Positions 44,119-52,962 of a stretch of DNA of 64,000 nt are shown here, piece after piece; the first letter of the stretch is position 1; each line of letters opens with the position of its first letter. Source of the DNA: Kitasatospora sp. NBC_01287. GTDB taxonomy: Bacteria; Actinomycetota; Actinomycetes; Streptomycetales; Streptomycetaceae. The translations under genes were made by a program, and so were the position numbers. The DNA is taken from NCBI RefSeq assembly GCF_026340565.1, contig NZ_JAPEPB010000001.1:1116001-1180000 (forward strand), given 5' to 3'. The notes beneath the pieces are model-generated. The model had not been told where the DNA came from. It searched no databases and saw only the letters and a program-made list of their open reading frames with translations.

Positions 44119-45852
44119 GTGACTGTCCGTCAGATTCGTGCCAAACTCGCCGCCGACCTCGAAGTCGGCGCCGGAAGCGTGCTCCCGGCCCGCATCGCCC
44201 TGGGCGTCGGCCTGGACGAGCCGATGCTGACCTTCGACACCGAGGTCGACGGCCACCCCGCCTGGCAAGCGTTCTCCGTCCGGGAGTTGGACACCCTGGT
44301 GCGCGCCAGGGCCGCCGCGCTCGCCGCCCTCGGGGTCCGTCCCCGCGACCCGGTGGCGGTCTGGGCGACCGCGGCCGCCGACCAGGTGCTCGCCTTCCTC
44401 GCGCTCACCCGGCTGGGTGCGATCCCGGCCCTGGTCAACCCGCGGCTGGAGCCGGCGAAGGCCGCGATCTACATCCAACGGCTGCGCGCGGTGGGCCTGC
44501 TGGCCGACCAGGAGCACCAGGCGACGCTCGCCGGGCAGGACACCGGCACCCCGCTGCTGGCCGACCCGGCCGAGCTGGGCGCCGGCGACGCGCAGGCCGC
44601 CCCGCCGGCCTACCGCTTCACCGCCGAGGACCCGGTCGCGATCACCCACTCCTCGGGCACCACCGGCCTGCCCAAGGCCGTCGCCCACTCGCACCGCGGT
44701 CTCTACGCGGCGATCCGCTACCGGCTGGCGCTGCCCCGTCCACAGGGCTCCGACCGGATGCTCAGCGCGCTGCCCGCCGCCCACGCCGCAACGCTGATAG
44801 CGCTCAACCTCGCGCTCAGCGCGCACGCCGAGATCGCCCTGATCTCCGCGCAGAGCGGCGAGGCGGTGCTCACCGCGATCGAGCGCTACCGCCCGCACGG
44901 GGTGTTCGGCTTCGCCGCCACCTGGTCGGACCTGGCCCGGCACGATCTGGCGCGACGGGACCTCTCCTCGGTGGCGCTCTGGTGGAACACCGGCGACTGC
45001 GCGCACGAGGCGCACATCCGCCGGCTGGTCGCGCAGGGCAGCCGCGAGACGCTGGTGGCCGGCAAGCGCGAGCGGCAGAGCGGCTCCGCCTTCGTCGACG
45101 GGCTCGGCTCCACCGAGATGGGCCACTCGCACTTCCACATCACCCACACCAAGGAGAGCGCCCACTACGGCCGCTGCGTCGGCAAGCCACACTCCTTCGT
45201 GGACTGCGTGGTGCTCGACCCCGACGGCGCGGCGCTCGGGCCCGGCCAGGTGGGCGAGCTGGGCACCAAGTCTCCCACCCTGGCACTGGGTTACTGGAAC
45301 GACTCGGTGACCACCTACCGCACCAGGCTGCGCGGTTACTTCCTCACCGGGGACCTGGTCTACCGGGACGAGGCGGGCTTCTACTACCACGTGGACCGGG
45401 CGGTGGACTCGGTCGAACTCGGCGACGGGAAGAGGCTCTTCACCGCGATGTCCGAGGAGCGGGTGCTGGCCGGCTGCCCGGACGTGCTGGACTGCACGGT
45501 GGTCGCGGTGCGCGACGGCGCGCGGGTGGTGACCGACGTGCTGCTGCAACTGGCCGCGGGCGCCGACCGGGAGCGGGACCGCACCAAGGAGGTGACGGCG
45601 CTCCTGGAGGAGGCCGTTGCCGCCACCCTGCGCCGGGTGATCGCGGTGGACGAGGCGGACATCCCGCTCGGCCCCACCGGCAAGGTCCGCAAGGTGCTGC
45701 TCCGCGAACGCCACCTGGCCCAGCACACCGCGAGCACGGCCGCCCCGACAGCCGCCCCGACAGCCGCTCCAGCAGCCGCCCCGGCAAACAGCCCAGCAGC
45801 CGCCCGGCCGGCGCCCGAGCAGCCCGAGCAGCCCGCCGGAGCGGCCCGATGA
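44119..45852 (+). CDS. AMP-dependent acyl ligase 2
   Basis: 577 aa from GTG 44119 (AGGAAGAGGAAAGGGA upstream). ANL motifs: P-loop ITHSSGTTGLPKAV, DGLGSTEMGHSHFH, TLALGYWNDS, YFLTGDLVYRDEAGFYYHVDR and C-terminal Lys in PTGKVRKVLL. The hinge (VDRAVDSVELGDGKRLFTAMS) departs from the usual GRxDDxIKxxG and resembles carrier-linked ligases. A Thr/Ala/Pro tail (TAAPTAAPTAAPAAAP) comes from a 12-bp repeat. It probably activates an aryl or acyl acid for the cluster; the substrate is unknown. It overlaps KS 2 by 4 bp. Confidence 0.87.
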   Translation: MTVRQIRAKLAADLEVGAGSVLPARIALGVGLDEPMLTFDTEVDGHPAWQAFSVRELDTLVRARAAALAALGVRPRDPVAVWATAAADQVLAFLALTRLGAIPALVNPRLEPAKAAIYIQRLRAVGLLADQEHQATLAGQDTGTPLLADPAELGAGDAQAAPPAYRFTAEDPVAITHSSGTTGLPKAVAHSHRGLYAAIRYRLALPRPQGSDRMLSALPAAHAATLIALNLALSAHAEIALISAQSGEAVLTAIERYRPHGVFGFAATWSDLARHDLARRDLSSVALWWNTGDCAHEAHIRRLVAQGSRETLVAGKRERQSGSAFVDGLGSTEMGHSHFHITHTKESAHYGRCVGKPHSFVDCVVLDPDGAALGPGQVGELGTKSPTLALGYWNDSVTTYRTRLRGYFLTGDLVYRDEAGFYYHVDRAVDSVELGDGKRLFTAMSEERVLAGCPDVLDCTVVAVRDGARVVTDVLLQLAAGADRERDRTKEVTALLEEAVAATLRRVIAVDEADIPLGPTGKVRKVLLRERHLAQHTASTAAPTAAPTAAPAAAPANSPAAARPAPEQPEQPAGAAR

Positions 45853-47228
45853 GCGCCGTCGTCACCGGCCTGGGCCTGGTCTCTCCACTGGGCCGCAAAC
45901 CCGAGGAGTTCTACGGCGCGCTGCTGGCCGGCCGCTCCGGGCTCATCCGCCCGCCGGCCGACCACGCGGTCGCCGGCTGGCTGGAGGCCGCCGGGATCGC
46001 CCCCTGGATCGACCCGTTGGAGGTGCTCCCGCGCACCGAGACCAAGGCGGTGGACCGCTTCGTGCTGCTCGCCCTCGCGGCGGCCGACGACGCGCTCGCC
46101 GACGCCGGCCTGGTGGTCGGGCGGGACGTGGACCCGCGCCGGGTCGCGGTGGTCGTCTCCACCGGCGGCGGCGGGCTGCAGACCTTCGAGCAGCACTCGC
46201 ACGCCCGGCTGGAGCGCGGCCGCACCGGCGTCAGCCCGTACCTGCTGCCGGGCATGCTCTCCAACATGGCGGCCGCCCGGATCGCGATCAAGTACGGTAT
46301 CCGGGGCTACAGTTCGTCGATCGTGACGGCCTGCTCGGCCGGTGCCCAGTCGGTCGCCGAGGCGCTGCGGCTGATCCGGGGTGGCGAGGCGGACGTGGTG
46401 GTCTGCGGCGGCGCCGAGTCCTCGCTGCACCCCACGATCGCCGCCGCCTTCAGCAACGCCCGTGCGCTGGCCTCGGGTTGGGACGATCCGGAGCTCGCCA
46501 GCCGGCCCTTCGACCGGCGCCGCAACGGCTTCGTGCTGGGCGAGGGCGCCGGGGTGCTGGTGGTGGAGCGGGCCGAGTTCGCCGACGCGCGCGGTGCGGC
46601 GGCCCACGCCGACCTCGCGGGCTGGGGCGCCAGCACCGACGCGCACCATCCCACCATGCCCCGGCCCGACGGCGAGGGCGCCGCGGACTCGATGCGCGCC
46701 GCGCTCGCCTCCGCCGGCCTGGAGCCGGCCGACATCGGCTACGTGAACGCGCACGGCACCGGCACCAAGCTCGGCGACCGGGCCGAGACGGCGGCGCTGC
46801 GTGCCGTCTTCGGCGATTCGGGCCCGCGGGTCAGCTCCACCAAGGGCGCCACCGGCCACCTGCTGGGCGCGGCCGGCGCGGTGGAGTCGGTGGTCAGCAT
46901 CCTGGCGCTCACCACCGGCACGCCGCCGCCCACCCTCAACCTGGACGACCCAGACCCCGAATGCGAGCTGAACCACGTCGCGCTGACGGATCGTCAGCGA
47001 ACCGACCAGCGCACCGACCAGCGCACCGACCAGAACAGCGACCAGAACGCCGACCAGCCCAGCAGCCCGCCCAACCCGCCCGGCTCTCCCAGCCCGCGCA
47101 GCCCGCGCGGCCTCTCCGCCGTCCTGTCGAACTCCTTCGCCTTCGGCGGGCACAACCTCAGCCTCGTCTTCACGACTCCGAGCACCAGGGCGGCCCGGAG
47201 CGCGCAGTTCAGAGATCAGACCCCGTAG
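45849..47228 (+). CDS. Beta-ketoacyl synthase 2 (canonical C-H-H)
   Basis: 459 aa, ATGA start at 45849. FabF-like KS: VVTGLGLVSPLG, Cys162 in IVTACSAGAQSVAEALRLI, RPFDRRRNGFVLGEGAG, GYVNAHGTGTKLGDRAE and TKGATGHLLGAAGAVE, so Cys and both His are present. It should catalyse decarboxylative condensation with malonyl-ACP. A disordered insert of ~35 residues (RTDQRTDQRTDQNSDQNADQ..., encoded by an ~15-bp repeat) interrupts the C-terminal strand before SNSFAFGGHNLSLVF. No KR or DH gene is in the cluster, so unreduced beta-keto products are expected. Confidence 0.92.
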   Translation: MSAVVTGLGLVSPLGRKPEEFYGALLAGRSGLIRPPADHAVAGWLEAAGIAPWIDPLEVLPRTETKAVDRFVLLALAAADDALADAGLVVGRDVDPRRVAVVVSTGGGGLQTFEQHSHARLERGRTGVSPYLLPGMLSNMAAARIAIKYGIRGYSSSIVTACSAGAQSVAEALRLIRGGEADVVVCGGAESSLHPTIAAAFSNARALASGWDDPELASRPFDRRRNGFVLGEGAGVLVVERAEFADARGAAAHADLAGWGASTDAHHPTMPRPDGEGAADSMRAALASAGLEPADIGYVNAHGTGTKLGDRAETAALRAVFGDSGPRVSSTKGATGHLLGAAGAVESVVSILALTTGTPPPTLNLDDPDPECELNHVALTDRQRTDQRTDQRTDQNSDQNADQPSSPPNPPGSPSPRSPRGLSAVLSNSFAFGGHNLSLVFTTPSTRAARSAQFRDQTP

Positions 47229-47245
47229 AGGACGGTCCCCGCACC

Positions 47246-48271
47246 ATGAACATCGATCGGATCGACCATGTCGAGTTCCACGTCGCGGATGCCCCGGCGG
47301 CCGCGGCCGAACTCGCCGACGCCTTCGGCTTCCAGCTGGGGGGCCACCCCGGCCAGGCGGCGCTGCCCGCCGGGCGCCAGGCGGTCCAGCTGCGCCAGGG
47401 CGGCATCCGCCTGCTGCTCAGCTCCTCGGACCGGGCGGACGACCCTGCCGCCGAGTTCGTGAGCCGGCACGGCGACGGCGTGGCCGTGCTGGCGCTCTCC
47501 TGCCCGGACGCGACCGCCGCCTTCCGCCAGGCGGTGGCGGCCGGTGCCGCCCCGCTGGCCGGGCCGGCCACCCACCTGGAGGACGGGCACGAGGTGGTGA
47601 CCGCCGCCGTCCAGGGCTTCGGGGACGTGGCGCTGCGCTTCGTGCAGCGCGCGGGCGAGTCGGCGGCCACGGCGTCCGCGGGCCTGCTGGCCGAGCTGGA
47701 CCACGTCGCGATCTGCGTCCCGGCAGGCGAGTTGAAGAGCTCGGTGGCGCTGATGGAGCAGGCGCTGGGGCTACGGCCGATCTTCCACGAGTACATCGAG
47801 GTCGGCACCCAGGCGATGGACTCCACCGTGGTGCAGAGCGACTCGGGCGGGGTGACCTTCACCCTGATCGAGCCGGACACCAGCCGCAGCCCGGGCCAGA
47901 TCGACGGGTTCCTGGCGAGCCACCACGGGGTGGGCGTGCAGCACCTGGCCTTCCGCACCGACGACATCGCGCGGGCGGTGGAGACCTACCAGCGGGCCGG
48001 GGTGCGCTTCCTGACCACCCCGGGCGCCTACTACGACCTGCTCGGCGAGCGGCTGGGCGAGTGCGAGATCCCGCTGGAGACGCTGCGCCGGCTGAACATC
48101 CTGGTGGACCGGGACCACGGCGGCCAGCTCTTCCAGATCTTCACCTCCTCGATCCACCCGCGGCGCACCTTCTTCCTGGAGGTCATCGACCGGCGCGGCG
48201 CGACCACCTTCGGCGCGGCCAACATCAAGGCCCTCTACGAGGCCGTCGAACGTACCGCCGCCCCTTCCTGA
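47246..48271 (+). CDS. 4-hydroxyphenylpyruvate-using dioxygenase, HmaS-like
   Basis: 341 aa from ATG 47246. Two VOC domains. The iron ligands are His153 (LDHVAIC), His233 (GVGVQHLAF) and Glu312 (FFLEVIDRRG). TTPGAYYDLLGERLG, DHGGQLFQIFTSSIHPR and the C-terminal FGAANIKALYEAVE helix are typical of HPPD/HmaS. The short, insertion-free STVVQSDSGGVTFTLIEPD segment resembles 4-hydroxymandelate synthases of hydroxyphenylglycine pathways more than housekeeping HPPDs. It probably turns 4-hydroxyphenylpyruvate plus O2 into 4-hydroxymandelate (alternatively homogentisate). No Hmo or HpgT partner is seen in this window. Confidence 0.82.
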   Translation: MNIDRIDHVEFHVADAPAAAAELADAFGFQLGGHPGQAALPAGRQAVQLRQGGIRLLLSSSDRADDPAAEFVSRHGDGVAVLALSCPDATAAFRQAVAAGAAPLAGPATHLEDGHEVVTAAVQGFGDVALRFVQRAGESAATASAGLLAELDHVAICVPAGELKSSVALMEQALGLRPIFHEYIEVGTQAMDSTVVQSDSGGVTFTLIEPDTSRSPGQIDGFLASHHGVGVQHLAFRTDDIARAVETYQRAGVRFLTTPGAYYDLLGERLGECEIPLETLRRLNILVDRDHGGQLFQIFTSSIHPRRTFFLEVIDRRGATTFGAANIKALYEAVERTAAPS

Positions 48272-48281
48272 CCAGGCGCCC

Positions 48282-48371
48282 TTTGAGCACCCGGCGACCC
48301 TTGAGCGCCTGGCGATTCTTGAGCACGCGGCAACTCTTGAGCACCCGGCAATTCTTGAACAACCAGCACCC
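48282..48371 (+). repeat. 18-bp tandem repeat between dioxygenase and PhyH gene
   Basis: Five 18-bp units (CTTGAGCACCCGGCAATT type) fill the space between the HmaS-like stop and the PhyH start. The unit is a whole number of codons and is open in the PhyH frame, but has no start of its own. Confidence 0.85.
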
Positions 48372-48396
48372 CTTGAACAGCACGGAAGGTGACACA

Positions 48397-49299
48397 GTGT
48401 CAGATTTCGACCTCACCGACGAAGAACGGGCCCTGCTGCCGTCCGACGAGGAGGTGGCGTTCTACGCCGAGCACGGCTGGTACCTCTCCAAGCGCCTGCT
48501 GAGCGACGACGAGCTGGCCGCCCTGACCGCCGCGAGCGAGGCCTTCTACGCCGGTGCCGAGGACCACGCGCTGCCGGTGCGACCGCCGCGGCTGGCCGAC
48601 TGGCAACCGAGCGACGGCCCCGTGCAGCGGCACAACGACTACATCGCCCACCGCAGCACCGCGATCGGCGCGATCCTGCGCAAGCCGCTGCTCGGCGCGG
48701 TGGCCGCCCGCCTCGCCCAGGCCGAGGAGATCCGGGTCTTCCAGTCCACCCTGATCCTCAAGCCGCCGCGCCCCGACGAGGCCAGCAACCTGGTCCCCTG
48801 GCACTGCGACCGCCACTACTGGCAGACCTGCACCTCGGAGCGGATGCTCACCGCCTTCATCCCCTTCCACCACTGCGACGAGCGGATGGGCACCATCACC
48901 ATGGTGGACGGCAGCCACCTGTGGAAGGAGATCGCGGGCGACGACTCCACCCGCCACTTCGCCGACCGCGACCGCGGCGAGCTGGAGCAGATCCTGGCCG
49001 AGACCGCCGAGTTCAACAACGCCGAGGTGCGCAAGGTCCCGGTGGAGATCCCGGCCGGGCACATCAGCTTCCACCACTGCCGCACCTACCACGGCAGCGG
49101 CGCCAACCTCGCCGACCGCCCGCGCCGGGCGATCTCGCTGCACCTGCAGGACGGGGAGAATCGCTACCGCCCGTACACCAAGGCGGACGGCTCCGCGGTC
49201 GTCTACAACCACGACGTGCTGGTGCGCACCGACGAGGCCGGCCAACCCGACTACGCGGACCCGGAGTTCTGCCCGACCCTGTGGCGGTCCGCGCCGTGA
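48397..49299 (+). CDS. Phytanoyl-CoA dioxygenase (PhyH) family oxygenase
   Basis: 300 aa from GTG 48397 (GGAAGG ~10 bases upstream). Fe(II)/2-oxoglutarate oxygenase fold: AFYAEHGWYLSKRLLSDDEL, the HxD iron motif in VPWHCDRHYWQTCTS, TAFIPFHHCDERMGTITMVDGSHLW, and the distal His in SFHHCRTYHGSGANLADRPRRAIS with the Arg that binds 2-oxoglutarate. Such enzymes hydroxylate or desaturate intermediates in secondary metabolism. It overlaps the E1-alpha gene by 4 bp. Confidence 0.9.
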   Translation: MSDFDLTDEERALLPSDEEVAFYAEHGWYLSKRLLSDDELAALTAASEAFYAGAEDHALPVRPPRLADWQPSDGPVQRHNDYIAHRSTAIGAILRKPLLGAVAARLAQAEEIRVFQSTLILKPPRPDEASNLVPWHCDRHYWQTCTSERMLTAFIPFHHCDERMGTITMVDGSHLWKEIAGDDSTRHFADRDRGELEQILAETAEFNNAEVRKVPVEIPAGHISFHHCRTYHGSGANLADRPRRAISLHLQDGENRYRPYTKADGSAVVYNHDVLVRTDEAGQPDYADPEFCPTLWRSAP

Positions 49300-50282
49300 C
49301 ACAGCCCTCCCCCGCCGCGCTGTACCGGTCGATGCGCCTGATCCGCTCCTTCGAGGAGCAGGCGCTCGCCCTGGTGCGCTCCGGCGAGATCGTCGGCGGC
49401 ACCCACCCGTACATCGGGCAGGAGGCCGTCGCGGTCGGCGTCTGCGCCGCGCTCGACCCGGGTGACCAACTGACCAGCACCCACCGCGGGCACGGCCACG
49501 TGCTCGCCAAGGGCGCCGAACCACGCCGGATGCTGGCCGAGTTGACCGGCCGGGAGACCGGCCTCAACCGGGGCAGGGGCGGCTCGATGCACGCCGCCGA
49601 CCTGGCGCTGGGCATCCTGGGTGCCAACGGCATGGTGGGGGCCGGCGCGCCGATCGCGGCCGGCGCGGCCTGGGCGGCACTGCGCCAGGGCAGCGGACGG
49701 GTGGTGGCGAGCTTCTTCGGCGACGGCGCGCTCAACCAGGGCGTGCTGCTGGAGACCCTCAACCTGGCCGGGTTGTGGCAACTGCCGGTGCTCTTCGTCT
49801 GCGAGAACAACGGCTACGCCACCACGCTGTCGGTGCAGGCCGGGGTGGCGGGCAGCGCGCTGGGCCGGGCGGCCGCCTTCGGCATCCCGGCCGAGCAGGT
49901 GGACGGCATGGACGCGGTCGCCGTGCACGCGGCGGCGGCCCGCGCCGTCTCCCGCGCCCGGGCGGGCGGGGGGCCGAGCTTCCTGGAGTGCCGCACCTAC
50001 CGCTTCGAGGGTCACCACACCATGGAGCGCCGGGTGCGGGTGCGCTACCGCAGCGCCGAGGAGATCGACTCCTGGCGCTCCCGCGACCCGCTGGAGTCCG
50101 GCGCCGCGCTCCTGGCGCCCGGCGAGCACGTGGCGATCGACCAGGAGATCACCGAACTGATGGCAGAGGCAGTGGAGTTCGCTCTCGCAGGGCCGCACCC
50201 CGACCCGGCGCGGGCACTCGCGTACCTGTACGCCGACGGACTGCTGCCGCGACCCGGGCACCCGGTGGAGGTGGCGCGGTGA
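49296..50282 (+). CDS. TPP-dependent dehydrogenase E1 alpha subunit
   Basis: 328 aa from GTG 49296 inside GTGA. Family motifs: LYRSMRLIRSFEEQALALV, HPYIGQEAVAVGVCAAL, STHRGHGHVLAKG, GGSMHAAD, and the TPP/Mg site GDGALNQGVLLETLNLAGLW with LFVCENNGYA. It forms a 2-oxoacid dehydrogenase or acetoin-dehydrogenase-type E1 with the next gene. No E2 or E3 gene is nearby, so the acyl group may be handed to a carrier protein or CoA rather than used in a full complex. Confidence 0.92.
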   Translation: MTQPSPAALYRSMRLIRSFEEQALALVRSGEIVGGTHPYIGQEAVAVGVCAALDPGDQLTSTHRGHGHVLAKGAEPRRMLAELTGRETGLNRGRGGSMHAADLALGILGANGMVGAGAPIAAGAAWAALRQGSGRVVASFFGDGALNQGVLLETLNLAGLWQLPVLFVCENNGYATTLSVQAGVAGSALGRAAAFGIPAEQVDGMDAVAVHAAAARAVSRARAGGGPSFLECRTYRFEGHHTMERRVRVRYRSAEEIDSWRSRDPLESGAALLAPGEHVAIDQEITELMAEAVEFALAGPHPDPARALAYLYADGLLPRPGHPVEVAR

Positions 50283-51250
50283 CCAAGCTCTCCTACGCCA
50301 AGGCGCTCAACCGGGCGCTGGCCGACGAGTTGACCCGCGACGAGGCGGTCTGCGTCTTCGGCGAGGACCTGGGCGCGGGCCTGTCCGGCCTCACCCCCGG
50401 CCTGCGCGACCGGTTCGGCGCCGAGCGGGTGGTCGACACCCCGCTCTCCGAGCAGGCCTTCAGCTCACTGGCGCTGGGCGCGGCGCTGGCCGGGATGCGC
50501 CCGGTGGTGGAGTTCCAGATCCCCTCGCTGCTCTTCCTGGTCTTCGAGCAGATCGCCAACCAGGCCCACAAGATCAGCTTGATGACGGGTGGTCAGATTA
50601 CGGCCCCGGTCACCTTCGTGGTGCCGGGCTCCGGCTCCCGCGAGGGCTGGGCGGGCCAGCACTCGGACCACCCGTACAGCCTCTTCGCCCACGTCGGGGT
50701 GAAGACCCTGCTGCCGGCCACCCCCGCCGACGCCTACGGGCTGCTGGTCTCGGCGATCCGCGACCCCGACCCGGTGGTGCTCTTCGCCCCGGCCGGCGCG
50801 ATGGGCGTGCGCGAGGACGTCACCACCGAGCTGGCGCCGGTGCCGATCGGTTCGGCCCGGGTGCACCGGGCGGGCACCGACGTCACCGTGGTGGCGGCCG
50901 GGCACCTGGTGTACGAAGCGCTCGCGGTGGCCGAGGAGTTGGCGCCCGAGGTCTCGGTGGAGGTGTTCGACCCGCGCACCCTCTACCCGTTCGACTTCGC
51001 GGCGCTGAACGACTCCGTCGGGCGGACCGGGCGGCTGGTGGTGGTCGACGACTCCAACCGGATGTGCGGGCTGGCCGCCGAGGTGATCGCCTCGGTGGTC
51101 GAGCTCGGGATGCCGCTGCGCGCCGCGCCCCGCCGGGTGACCCGCCCGGACGGCGCGGTGCTGCCGTTCGCGATCGGCCTGGACCGGGCTGTGCAACCCG
51201 GCCGGGAGCAGCTGCGGACCGCCGTGCTGGCCACCATGGCCCGGCACTGA
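50279..51250 (+). CDS. TPP-dependent dehydrogenase E1 beta subunit
   Basis: 323 aa, GTGA overlap with E1 alpha. VFGEDLGAG, RVVDTPLSEQAFSSLALGAAL, MRPVVEFQ, ITAPVTFVVPGSGSREGWAG QHSDHPYSLFAH (GQHS motif), and C-terminal transketolase domain VEVFDPRTLYPFDFAAL with VVVDDSN. Together with E1 alpha it decarboxylates a 2-oxo acid on TPP. Beside an HmaS-like enzyme, an arylglyoxylate or arylpyruvate substrate is an attractive but unproven idea, by analogy with the phenylglycine pathway's PglB/PglC pair. Confidence 0.92.
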   Translation: MTKLSYAKALNRALADELTRDEAVCVFGEDLGAGLSGLTPGLRDRFGAERVVDTPLSEQAFSSLALGAALAGMRPVVEFQIPSLLFLVFEQIANQAHKISLMTGGQITAPVTFVVPGSGSREGWAGQHSDHPYSLFAHVGVKTLLPATPADAYGLLVSAIRDPDPVVLFAPAGAMGVREDVTTELAPVPIGSARVHRAGTDVTVVAAGHLVYEALAVAEELAPEVSVEVFDPRTLYPFDFAALNDSVGRTGRLVVVDDSNRMCGLAAEVIASVVELGMPLRAAPRRVTRPDGAVLPFAIGLDRAVQPGREQLRTAVLATMARH

Positions 51251-51264
51251 CCGTCCGGCAGCAC

Positions 51265-51340
51265 CGGCGGTTCATCGAGAACACGCCGCAGTTCACCGGA
51301 GACACACTGCGGTTCAGGAACACGCCGCAGTTCAGGAACC
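51265..51340 (+). repeat. Direct repeats upstream of acyl ligase 3
   Basis: AACACGCCGCAGTTCACC (51280-51297) and AACACGCCGCAGTTCAGG (51319-51336), with related CACTGCGGTTCAGG in between and CCGGCGGTTCATCG before. This is another ~18-bp unit repeat at a gene junction of the cluster. The following AAGGGAG is the RBS. Confidence 0.75.
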
Positions 51341-51358
51341 ACAAGGGAGTGGGCAGAG

Positions 51359-52957
51359 ATGACGGAACAGCAGACCCCCAACTACGTCGAGCAGGCCCTG
51401 AAGCTGTTCGCCGCCTGCGGCGACACGGAGGCCGTGGTCTGCGGCGAGCAGCGCCTGAGCTACACCGAGTTCCGCGCCCTGGTGCTGCGGCTGGCCGCCG
51501 CGCTGCGCCGCCAAGGGGTGCGCACCGGTGCCGGGGTGGCGCTGCTGGTACGCAACCGGCCCGAGTCGATCGCCCTCCAACTGGCGCTGCACCTGCTGGG
51601 CTGCCGCACGGTGTGGATCGCCGCCTACGCCCCGGAGCGGGAGCAGGCGGAGTTCGTCGAGCTGGCCAAGGTCGAGGTGCTGATCTACGACCCGTCGCGC
51701 TCCGACAAGGTGATCGGGGAACTGGCCGCGCGCACCGAGCCGCTCCAGTTGCTCTGCACCGGGCCGGACGGCGCGGGCCCCGACGTGGTGGCCGCGGCCG
51801 CCGCCGAGGAGCCGGAGTTCGTCCGCGAGCCGGGCACCCCCGAGCCGTCCTCGCTCTTCTACACCGGCGGCACCGCGGGCAAGGCCAAGCTGGTCCATCA
51901 CGAGCACCGCTTCTTCCTGGCCCTGCTTGCCGCGGCGGGCTACTACCGCTCGATCGGCGAGCTGGGCATGCGCCACCTGTCCACCACCGGCTTCGTGCAC
52001 GTCAGCGGGCAGATGCCGGTGCTGCTGACGCTCTGCGAGGACGGCACGGTCTTCCTCGCCGAAGGCGTGGACCTGCCCGCCTTCCTGGGGACGGTCAAGC
52101 GCGAGCGGGTGACCAGTGTCTTCATCTCCCCGGCCCGGCTCTCCGAGCTGCTGGACAGCGACCTGCTGGACGACCCGCAGACGGACACCAGCAGCCTGCG
52201 CTACCTCAACACCGGTGGCGGCCCGGTCTCGCCGACCCGGCTGGCCCAGGCGATCGAGCGGTTCGGCCCGGTGGTGCGCCCGGTCTACGGCCTGAGTGAG
52301 ATGCCGCTGGTGGCCGACCAGCCGTTCATGGTCAACGACCCCGAGCACCCGCAGCGGCTGGCCTCGGTGGGCCGCCCGTTCGCCGACGCCCGGGTCGAGA
52401 TCCGCGGCGAGAAGGGCGAGCCGCTGCCGACCGGCGAGGTGGGCGAGGTCTGCGCGGCGGGCTCGCTGATGATGTCCGGCTACTGGAACCAACCCGACAT
52501 GACCCAGGAGACGCTGGTCGACGGGCTGCTGCACACCGGCGACCTGGGCTACCTGGACCAGGACGGCTACCTCTACCTGGTGGACCGCAAGAAGGACATG
52601 ATCATCACCACCGTGGGCGCGGCCAACGTCTACACCCGCCCGGTCGAGGACAGCCTCGCCGCGCACCCGCAGGTCCGCGAGGCCGCCGTGATCGGGGTGC
52701 CCGACCCGGGCTGGGGCGAGCTGGTGCACGCCTTCGTAGTGCCGGTGCCCGGCGGGGAGTTGAGCCCGGAGGAGCTCGCGGCGGAGCTGAAGGCGCGGGT
52801 GGAGGCCGATCTGACGGACTATCACGTTCCGCGCACGGTGGAGTTCGTGGACGCGTTGCCGCGCACCCCGCTCGACAAGATCGACAAGGCGGCTCTGCGG
52901 GCCCGGTTCGGCCTGGACCCGCAGAGCCGGACGATCGCCCCGCTGGCGCCCCGGTGA
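51359..52957 (+). CDS. AMP-dependent acyl ligase 3
   Basis: 532 aa, ATG 51359. ANL enzyme close to aryl/fatty acid-CoA ligases: YVEQALKLFAACGDTEAVVC, the divergent P-loop LFYTGGTAGKAKLVHH (Gly and Ala where Ser/Thr and Gly are common), YLNTGGGPVSPTRLAQAIE, PVYGLSEMPLVAD, MMSGYWNQPDMT, LLHTGDLGYLDQDGYLYLVDR, KKDMIITTVGAANVYTRPVE, and the catalytic Lys in PRTPLDKIDKAALR. It is the third such enzyme in the cluster. The substrate is unknown, and the altered P-loop may change kinetics. Confidence 0.88.
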   Translation: MTEQQTPNYVEQALKLFAACGDTEAVVCGEQRLSYTEFRALVLRLAAALRRQGVRTGAGVALLVRNRPESIALQLALHLLGCRTVWIAAYAPEREQAEFVELAKVEVLIYDPSRSDKVIGELAARTEPLQLLCTGPDGAGPDVVAAAAAEEPEFVREPGTPEPSSLFYTGGTAGKAKLVHHEHRFFLALLAAAGYYRSIGELGMRHLSTTGFVHVSGQMPVLLTLCEDGTVFLAEGVDLPAFLGTVKRERVTSVFISPARLSELLDSDLLDDPQTDTSSLRYLNTGGGPVSPTRLAQAIERFGPVVRPVYGLSEMPLVADQPFMVNDPEHPQRLASVGRPFADARVEIRGEKGEPLPTGEVGEVCAAGSLMMSGYWNQPDMTQETLVDGLLHTGDLGYLDQDGYLYLVDRKKDMIITTVGAANVYTRPVEDSLAAHPQVREAAVIGVPDPGWGELVHAFVVPVPGGELSPEELAAELKARVEADLTDYHVPRTVEFVDALPRTPLDKIDKAALRARFGLDPQSRTIAPLAPR

Positions 52958-52962
52958 GCGCG

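Noticed and set aside
48061..48396. Possible N-terminal extension of PhyH through the 18-bp repeats
   Set aside because: No start codon with RBS in the repeats; GTG 48397 has GGAAGG upstream and the PhyH homology begins just after.
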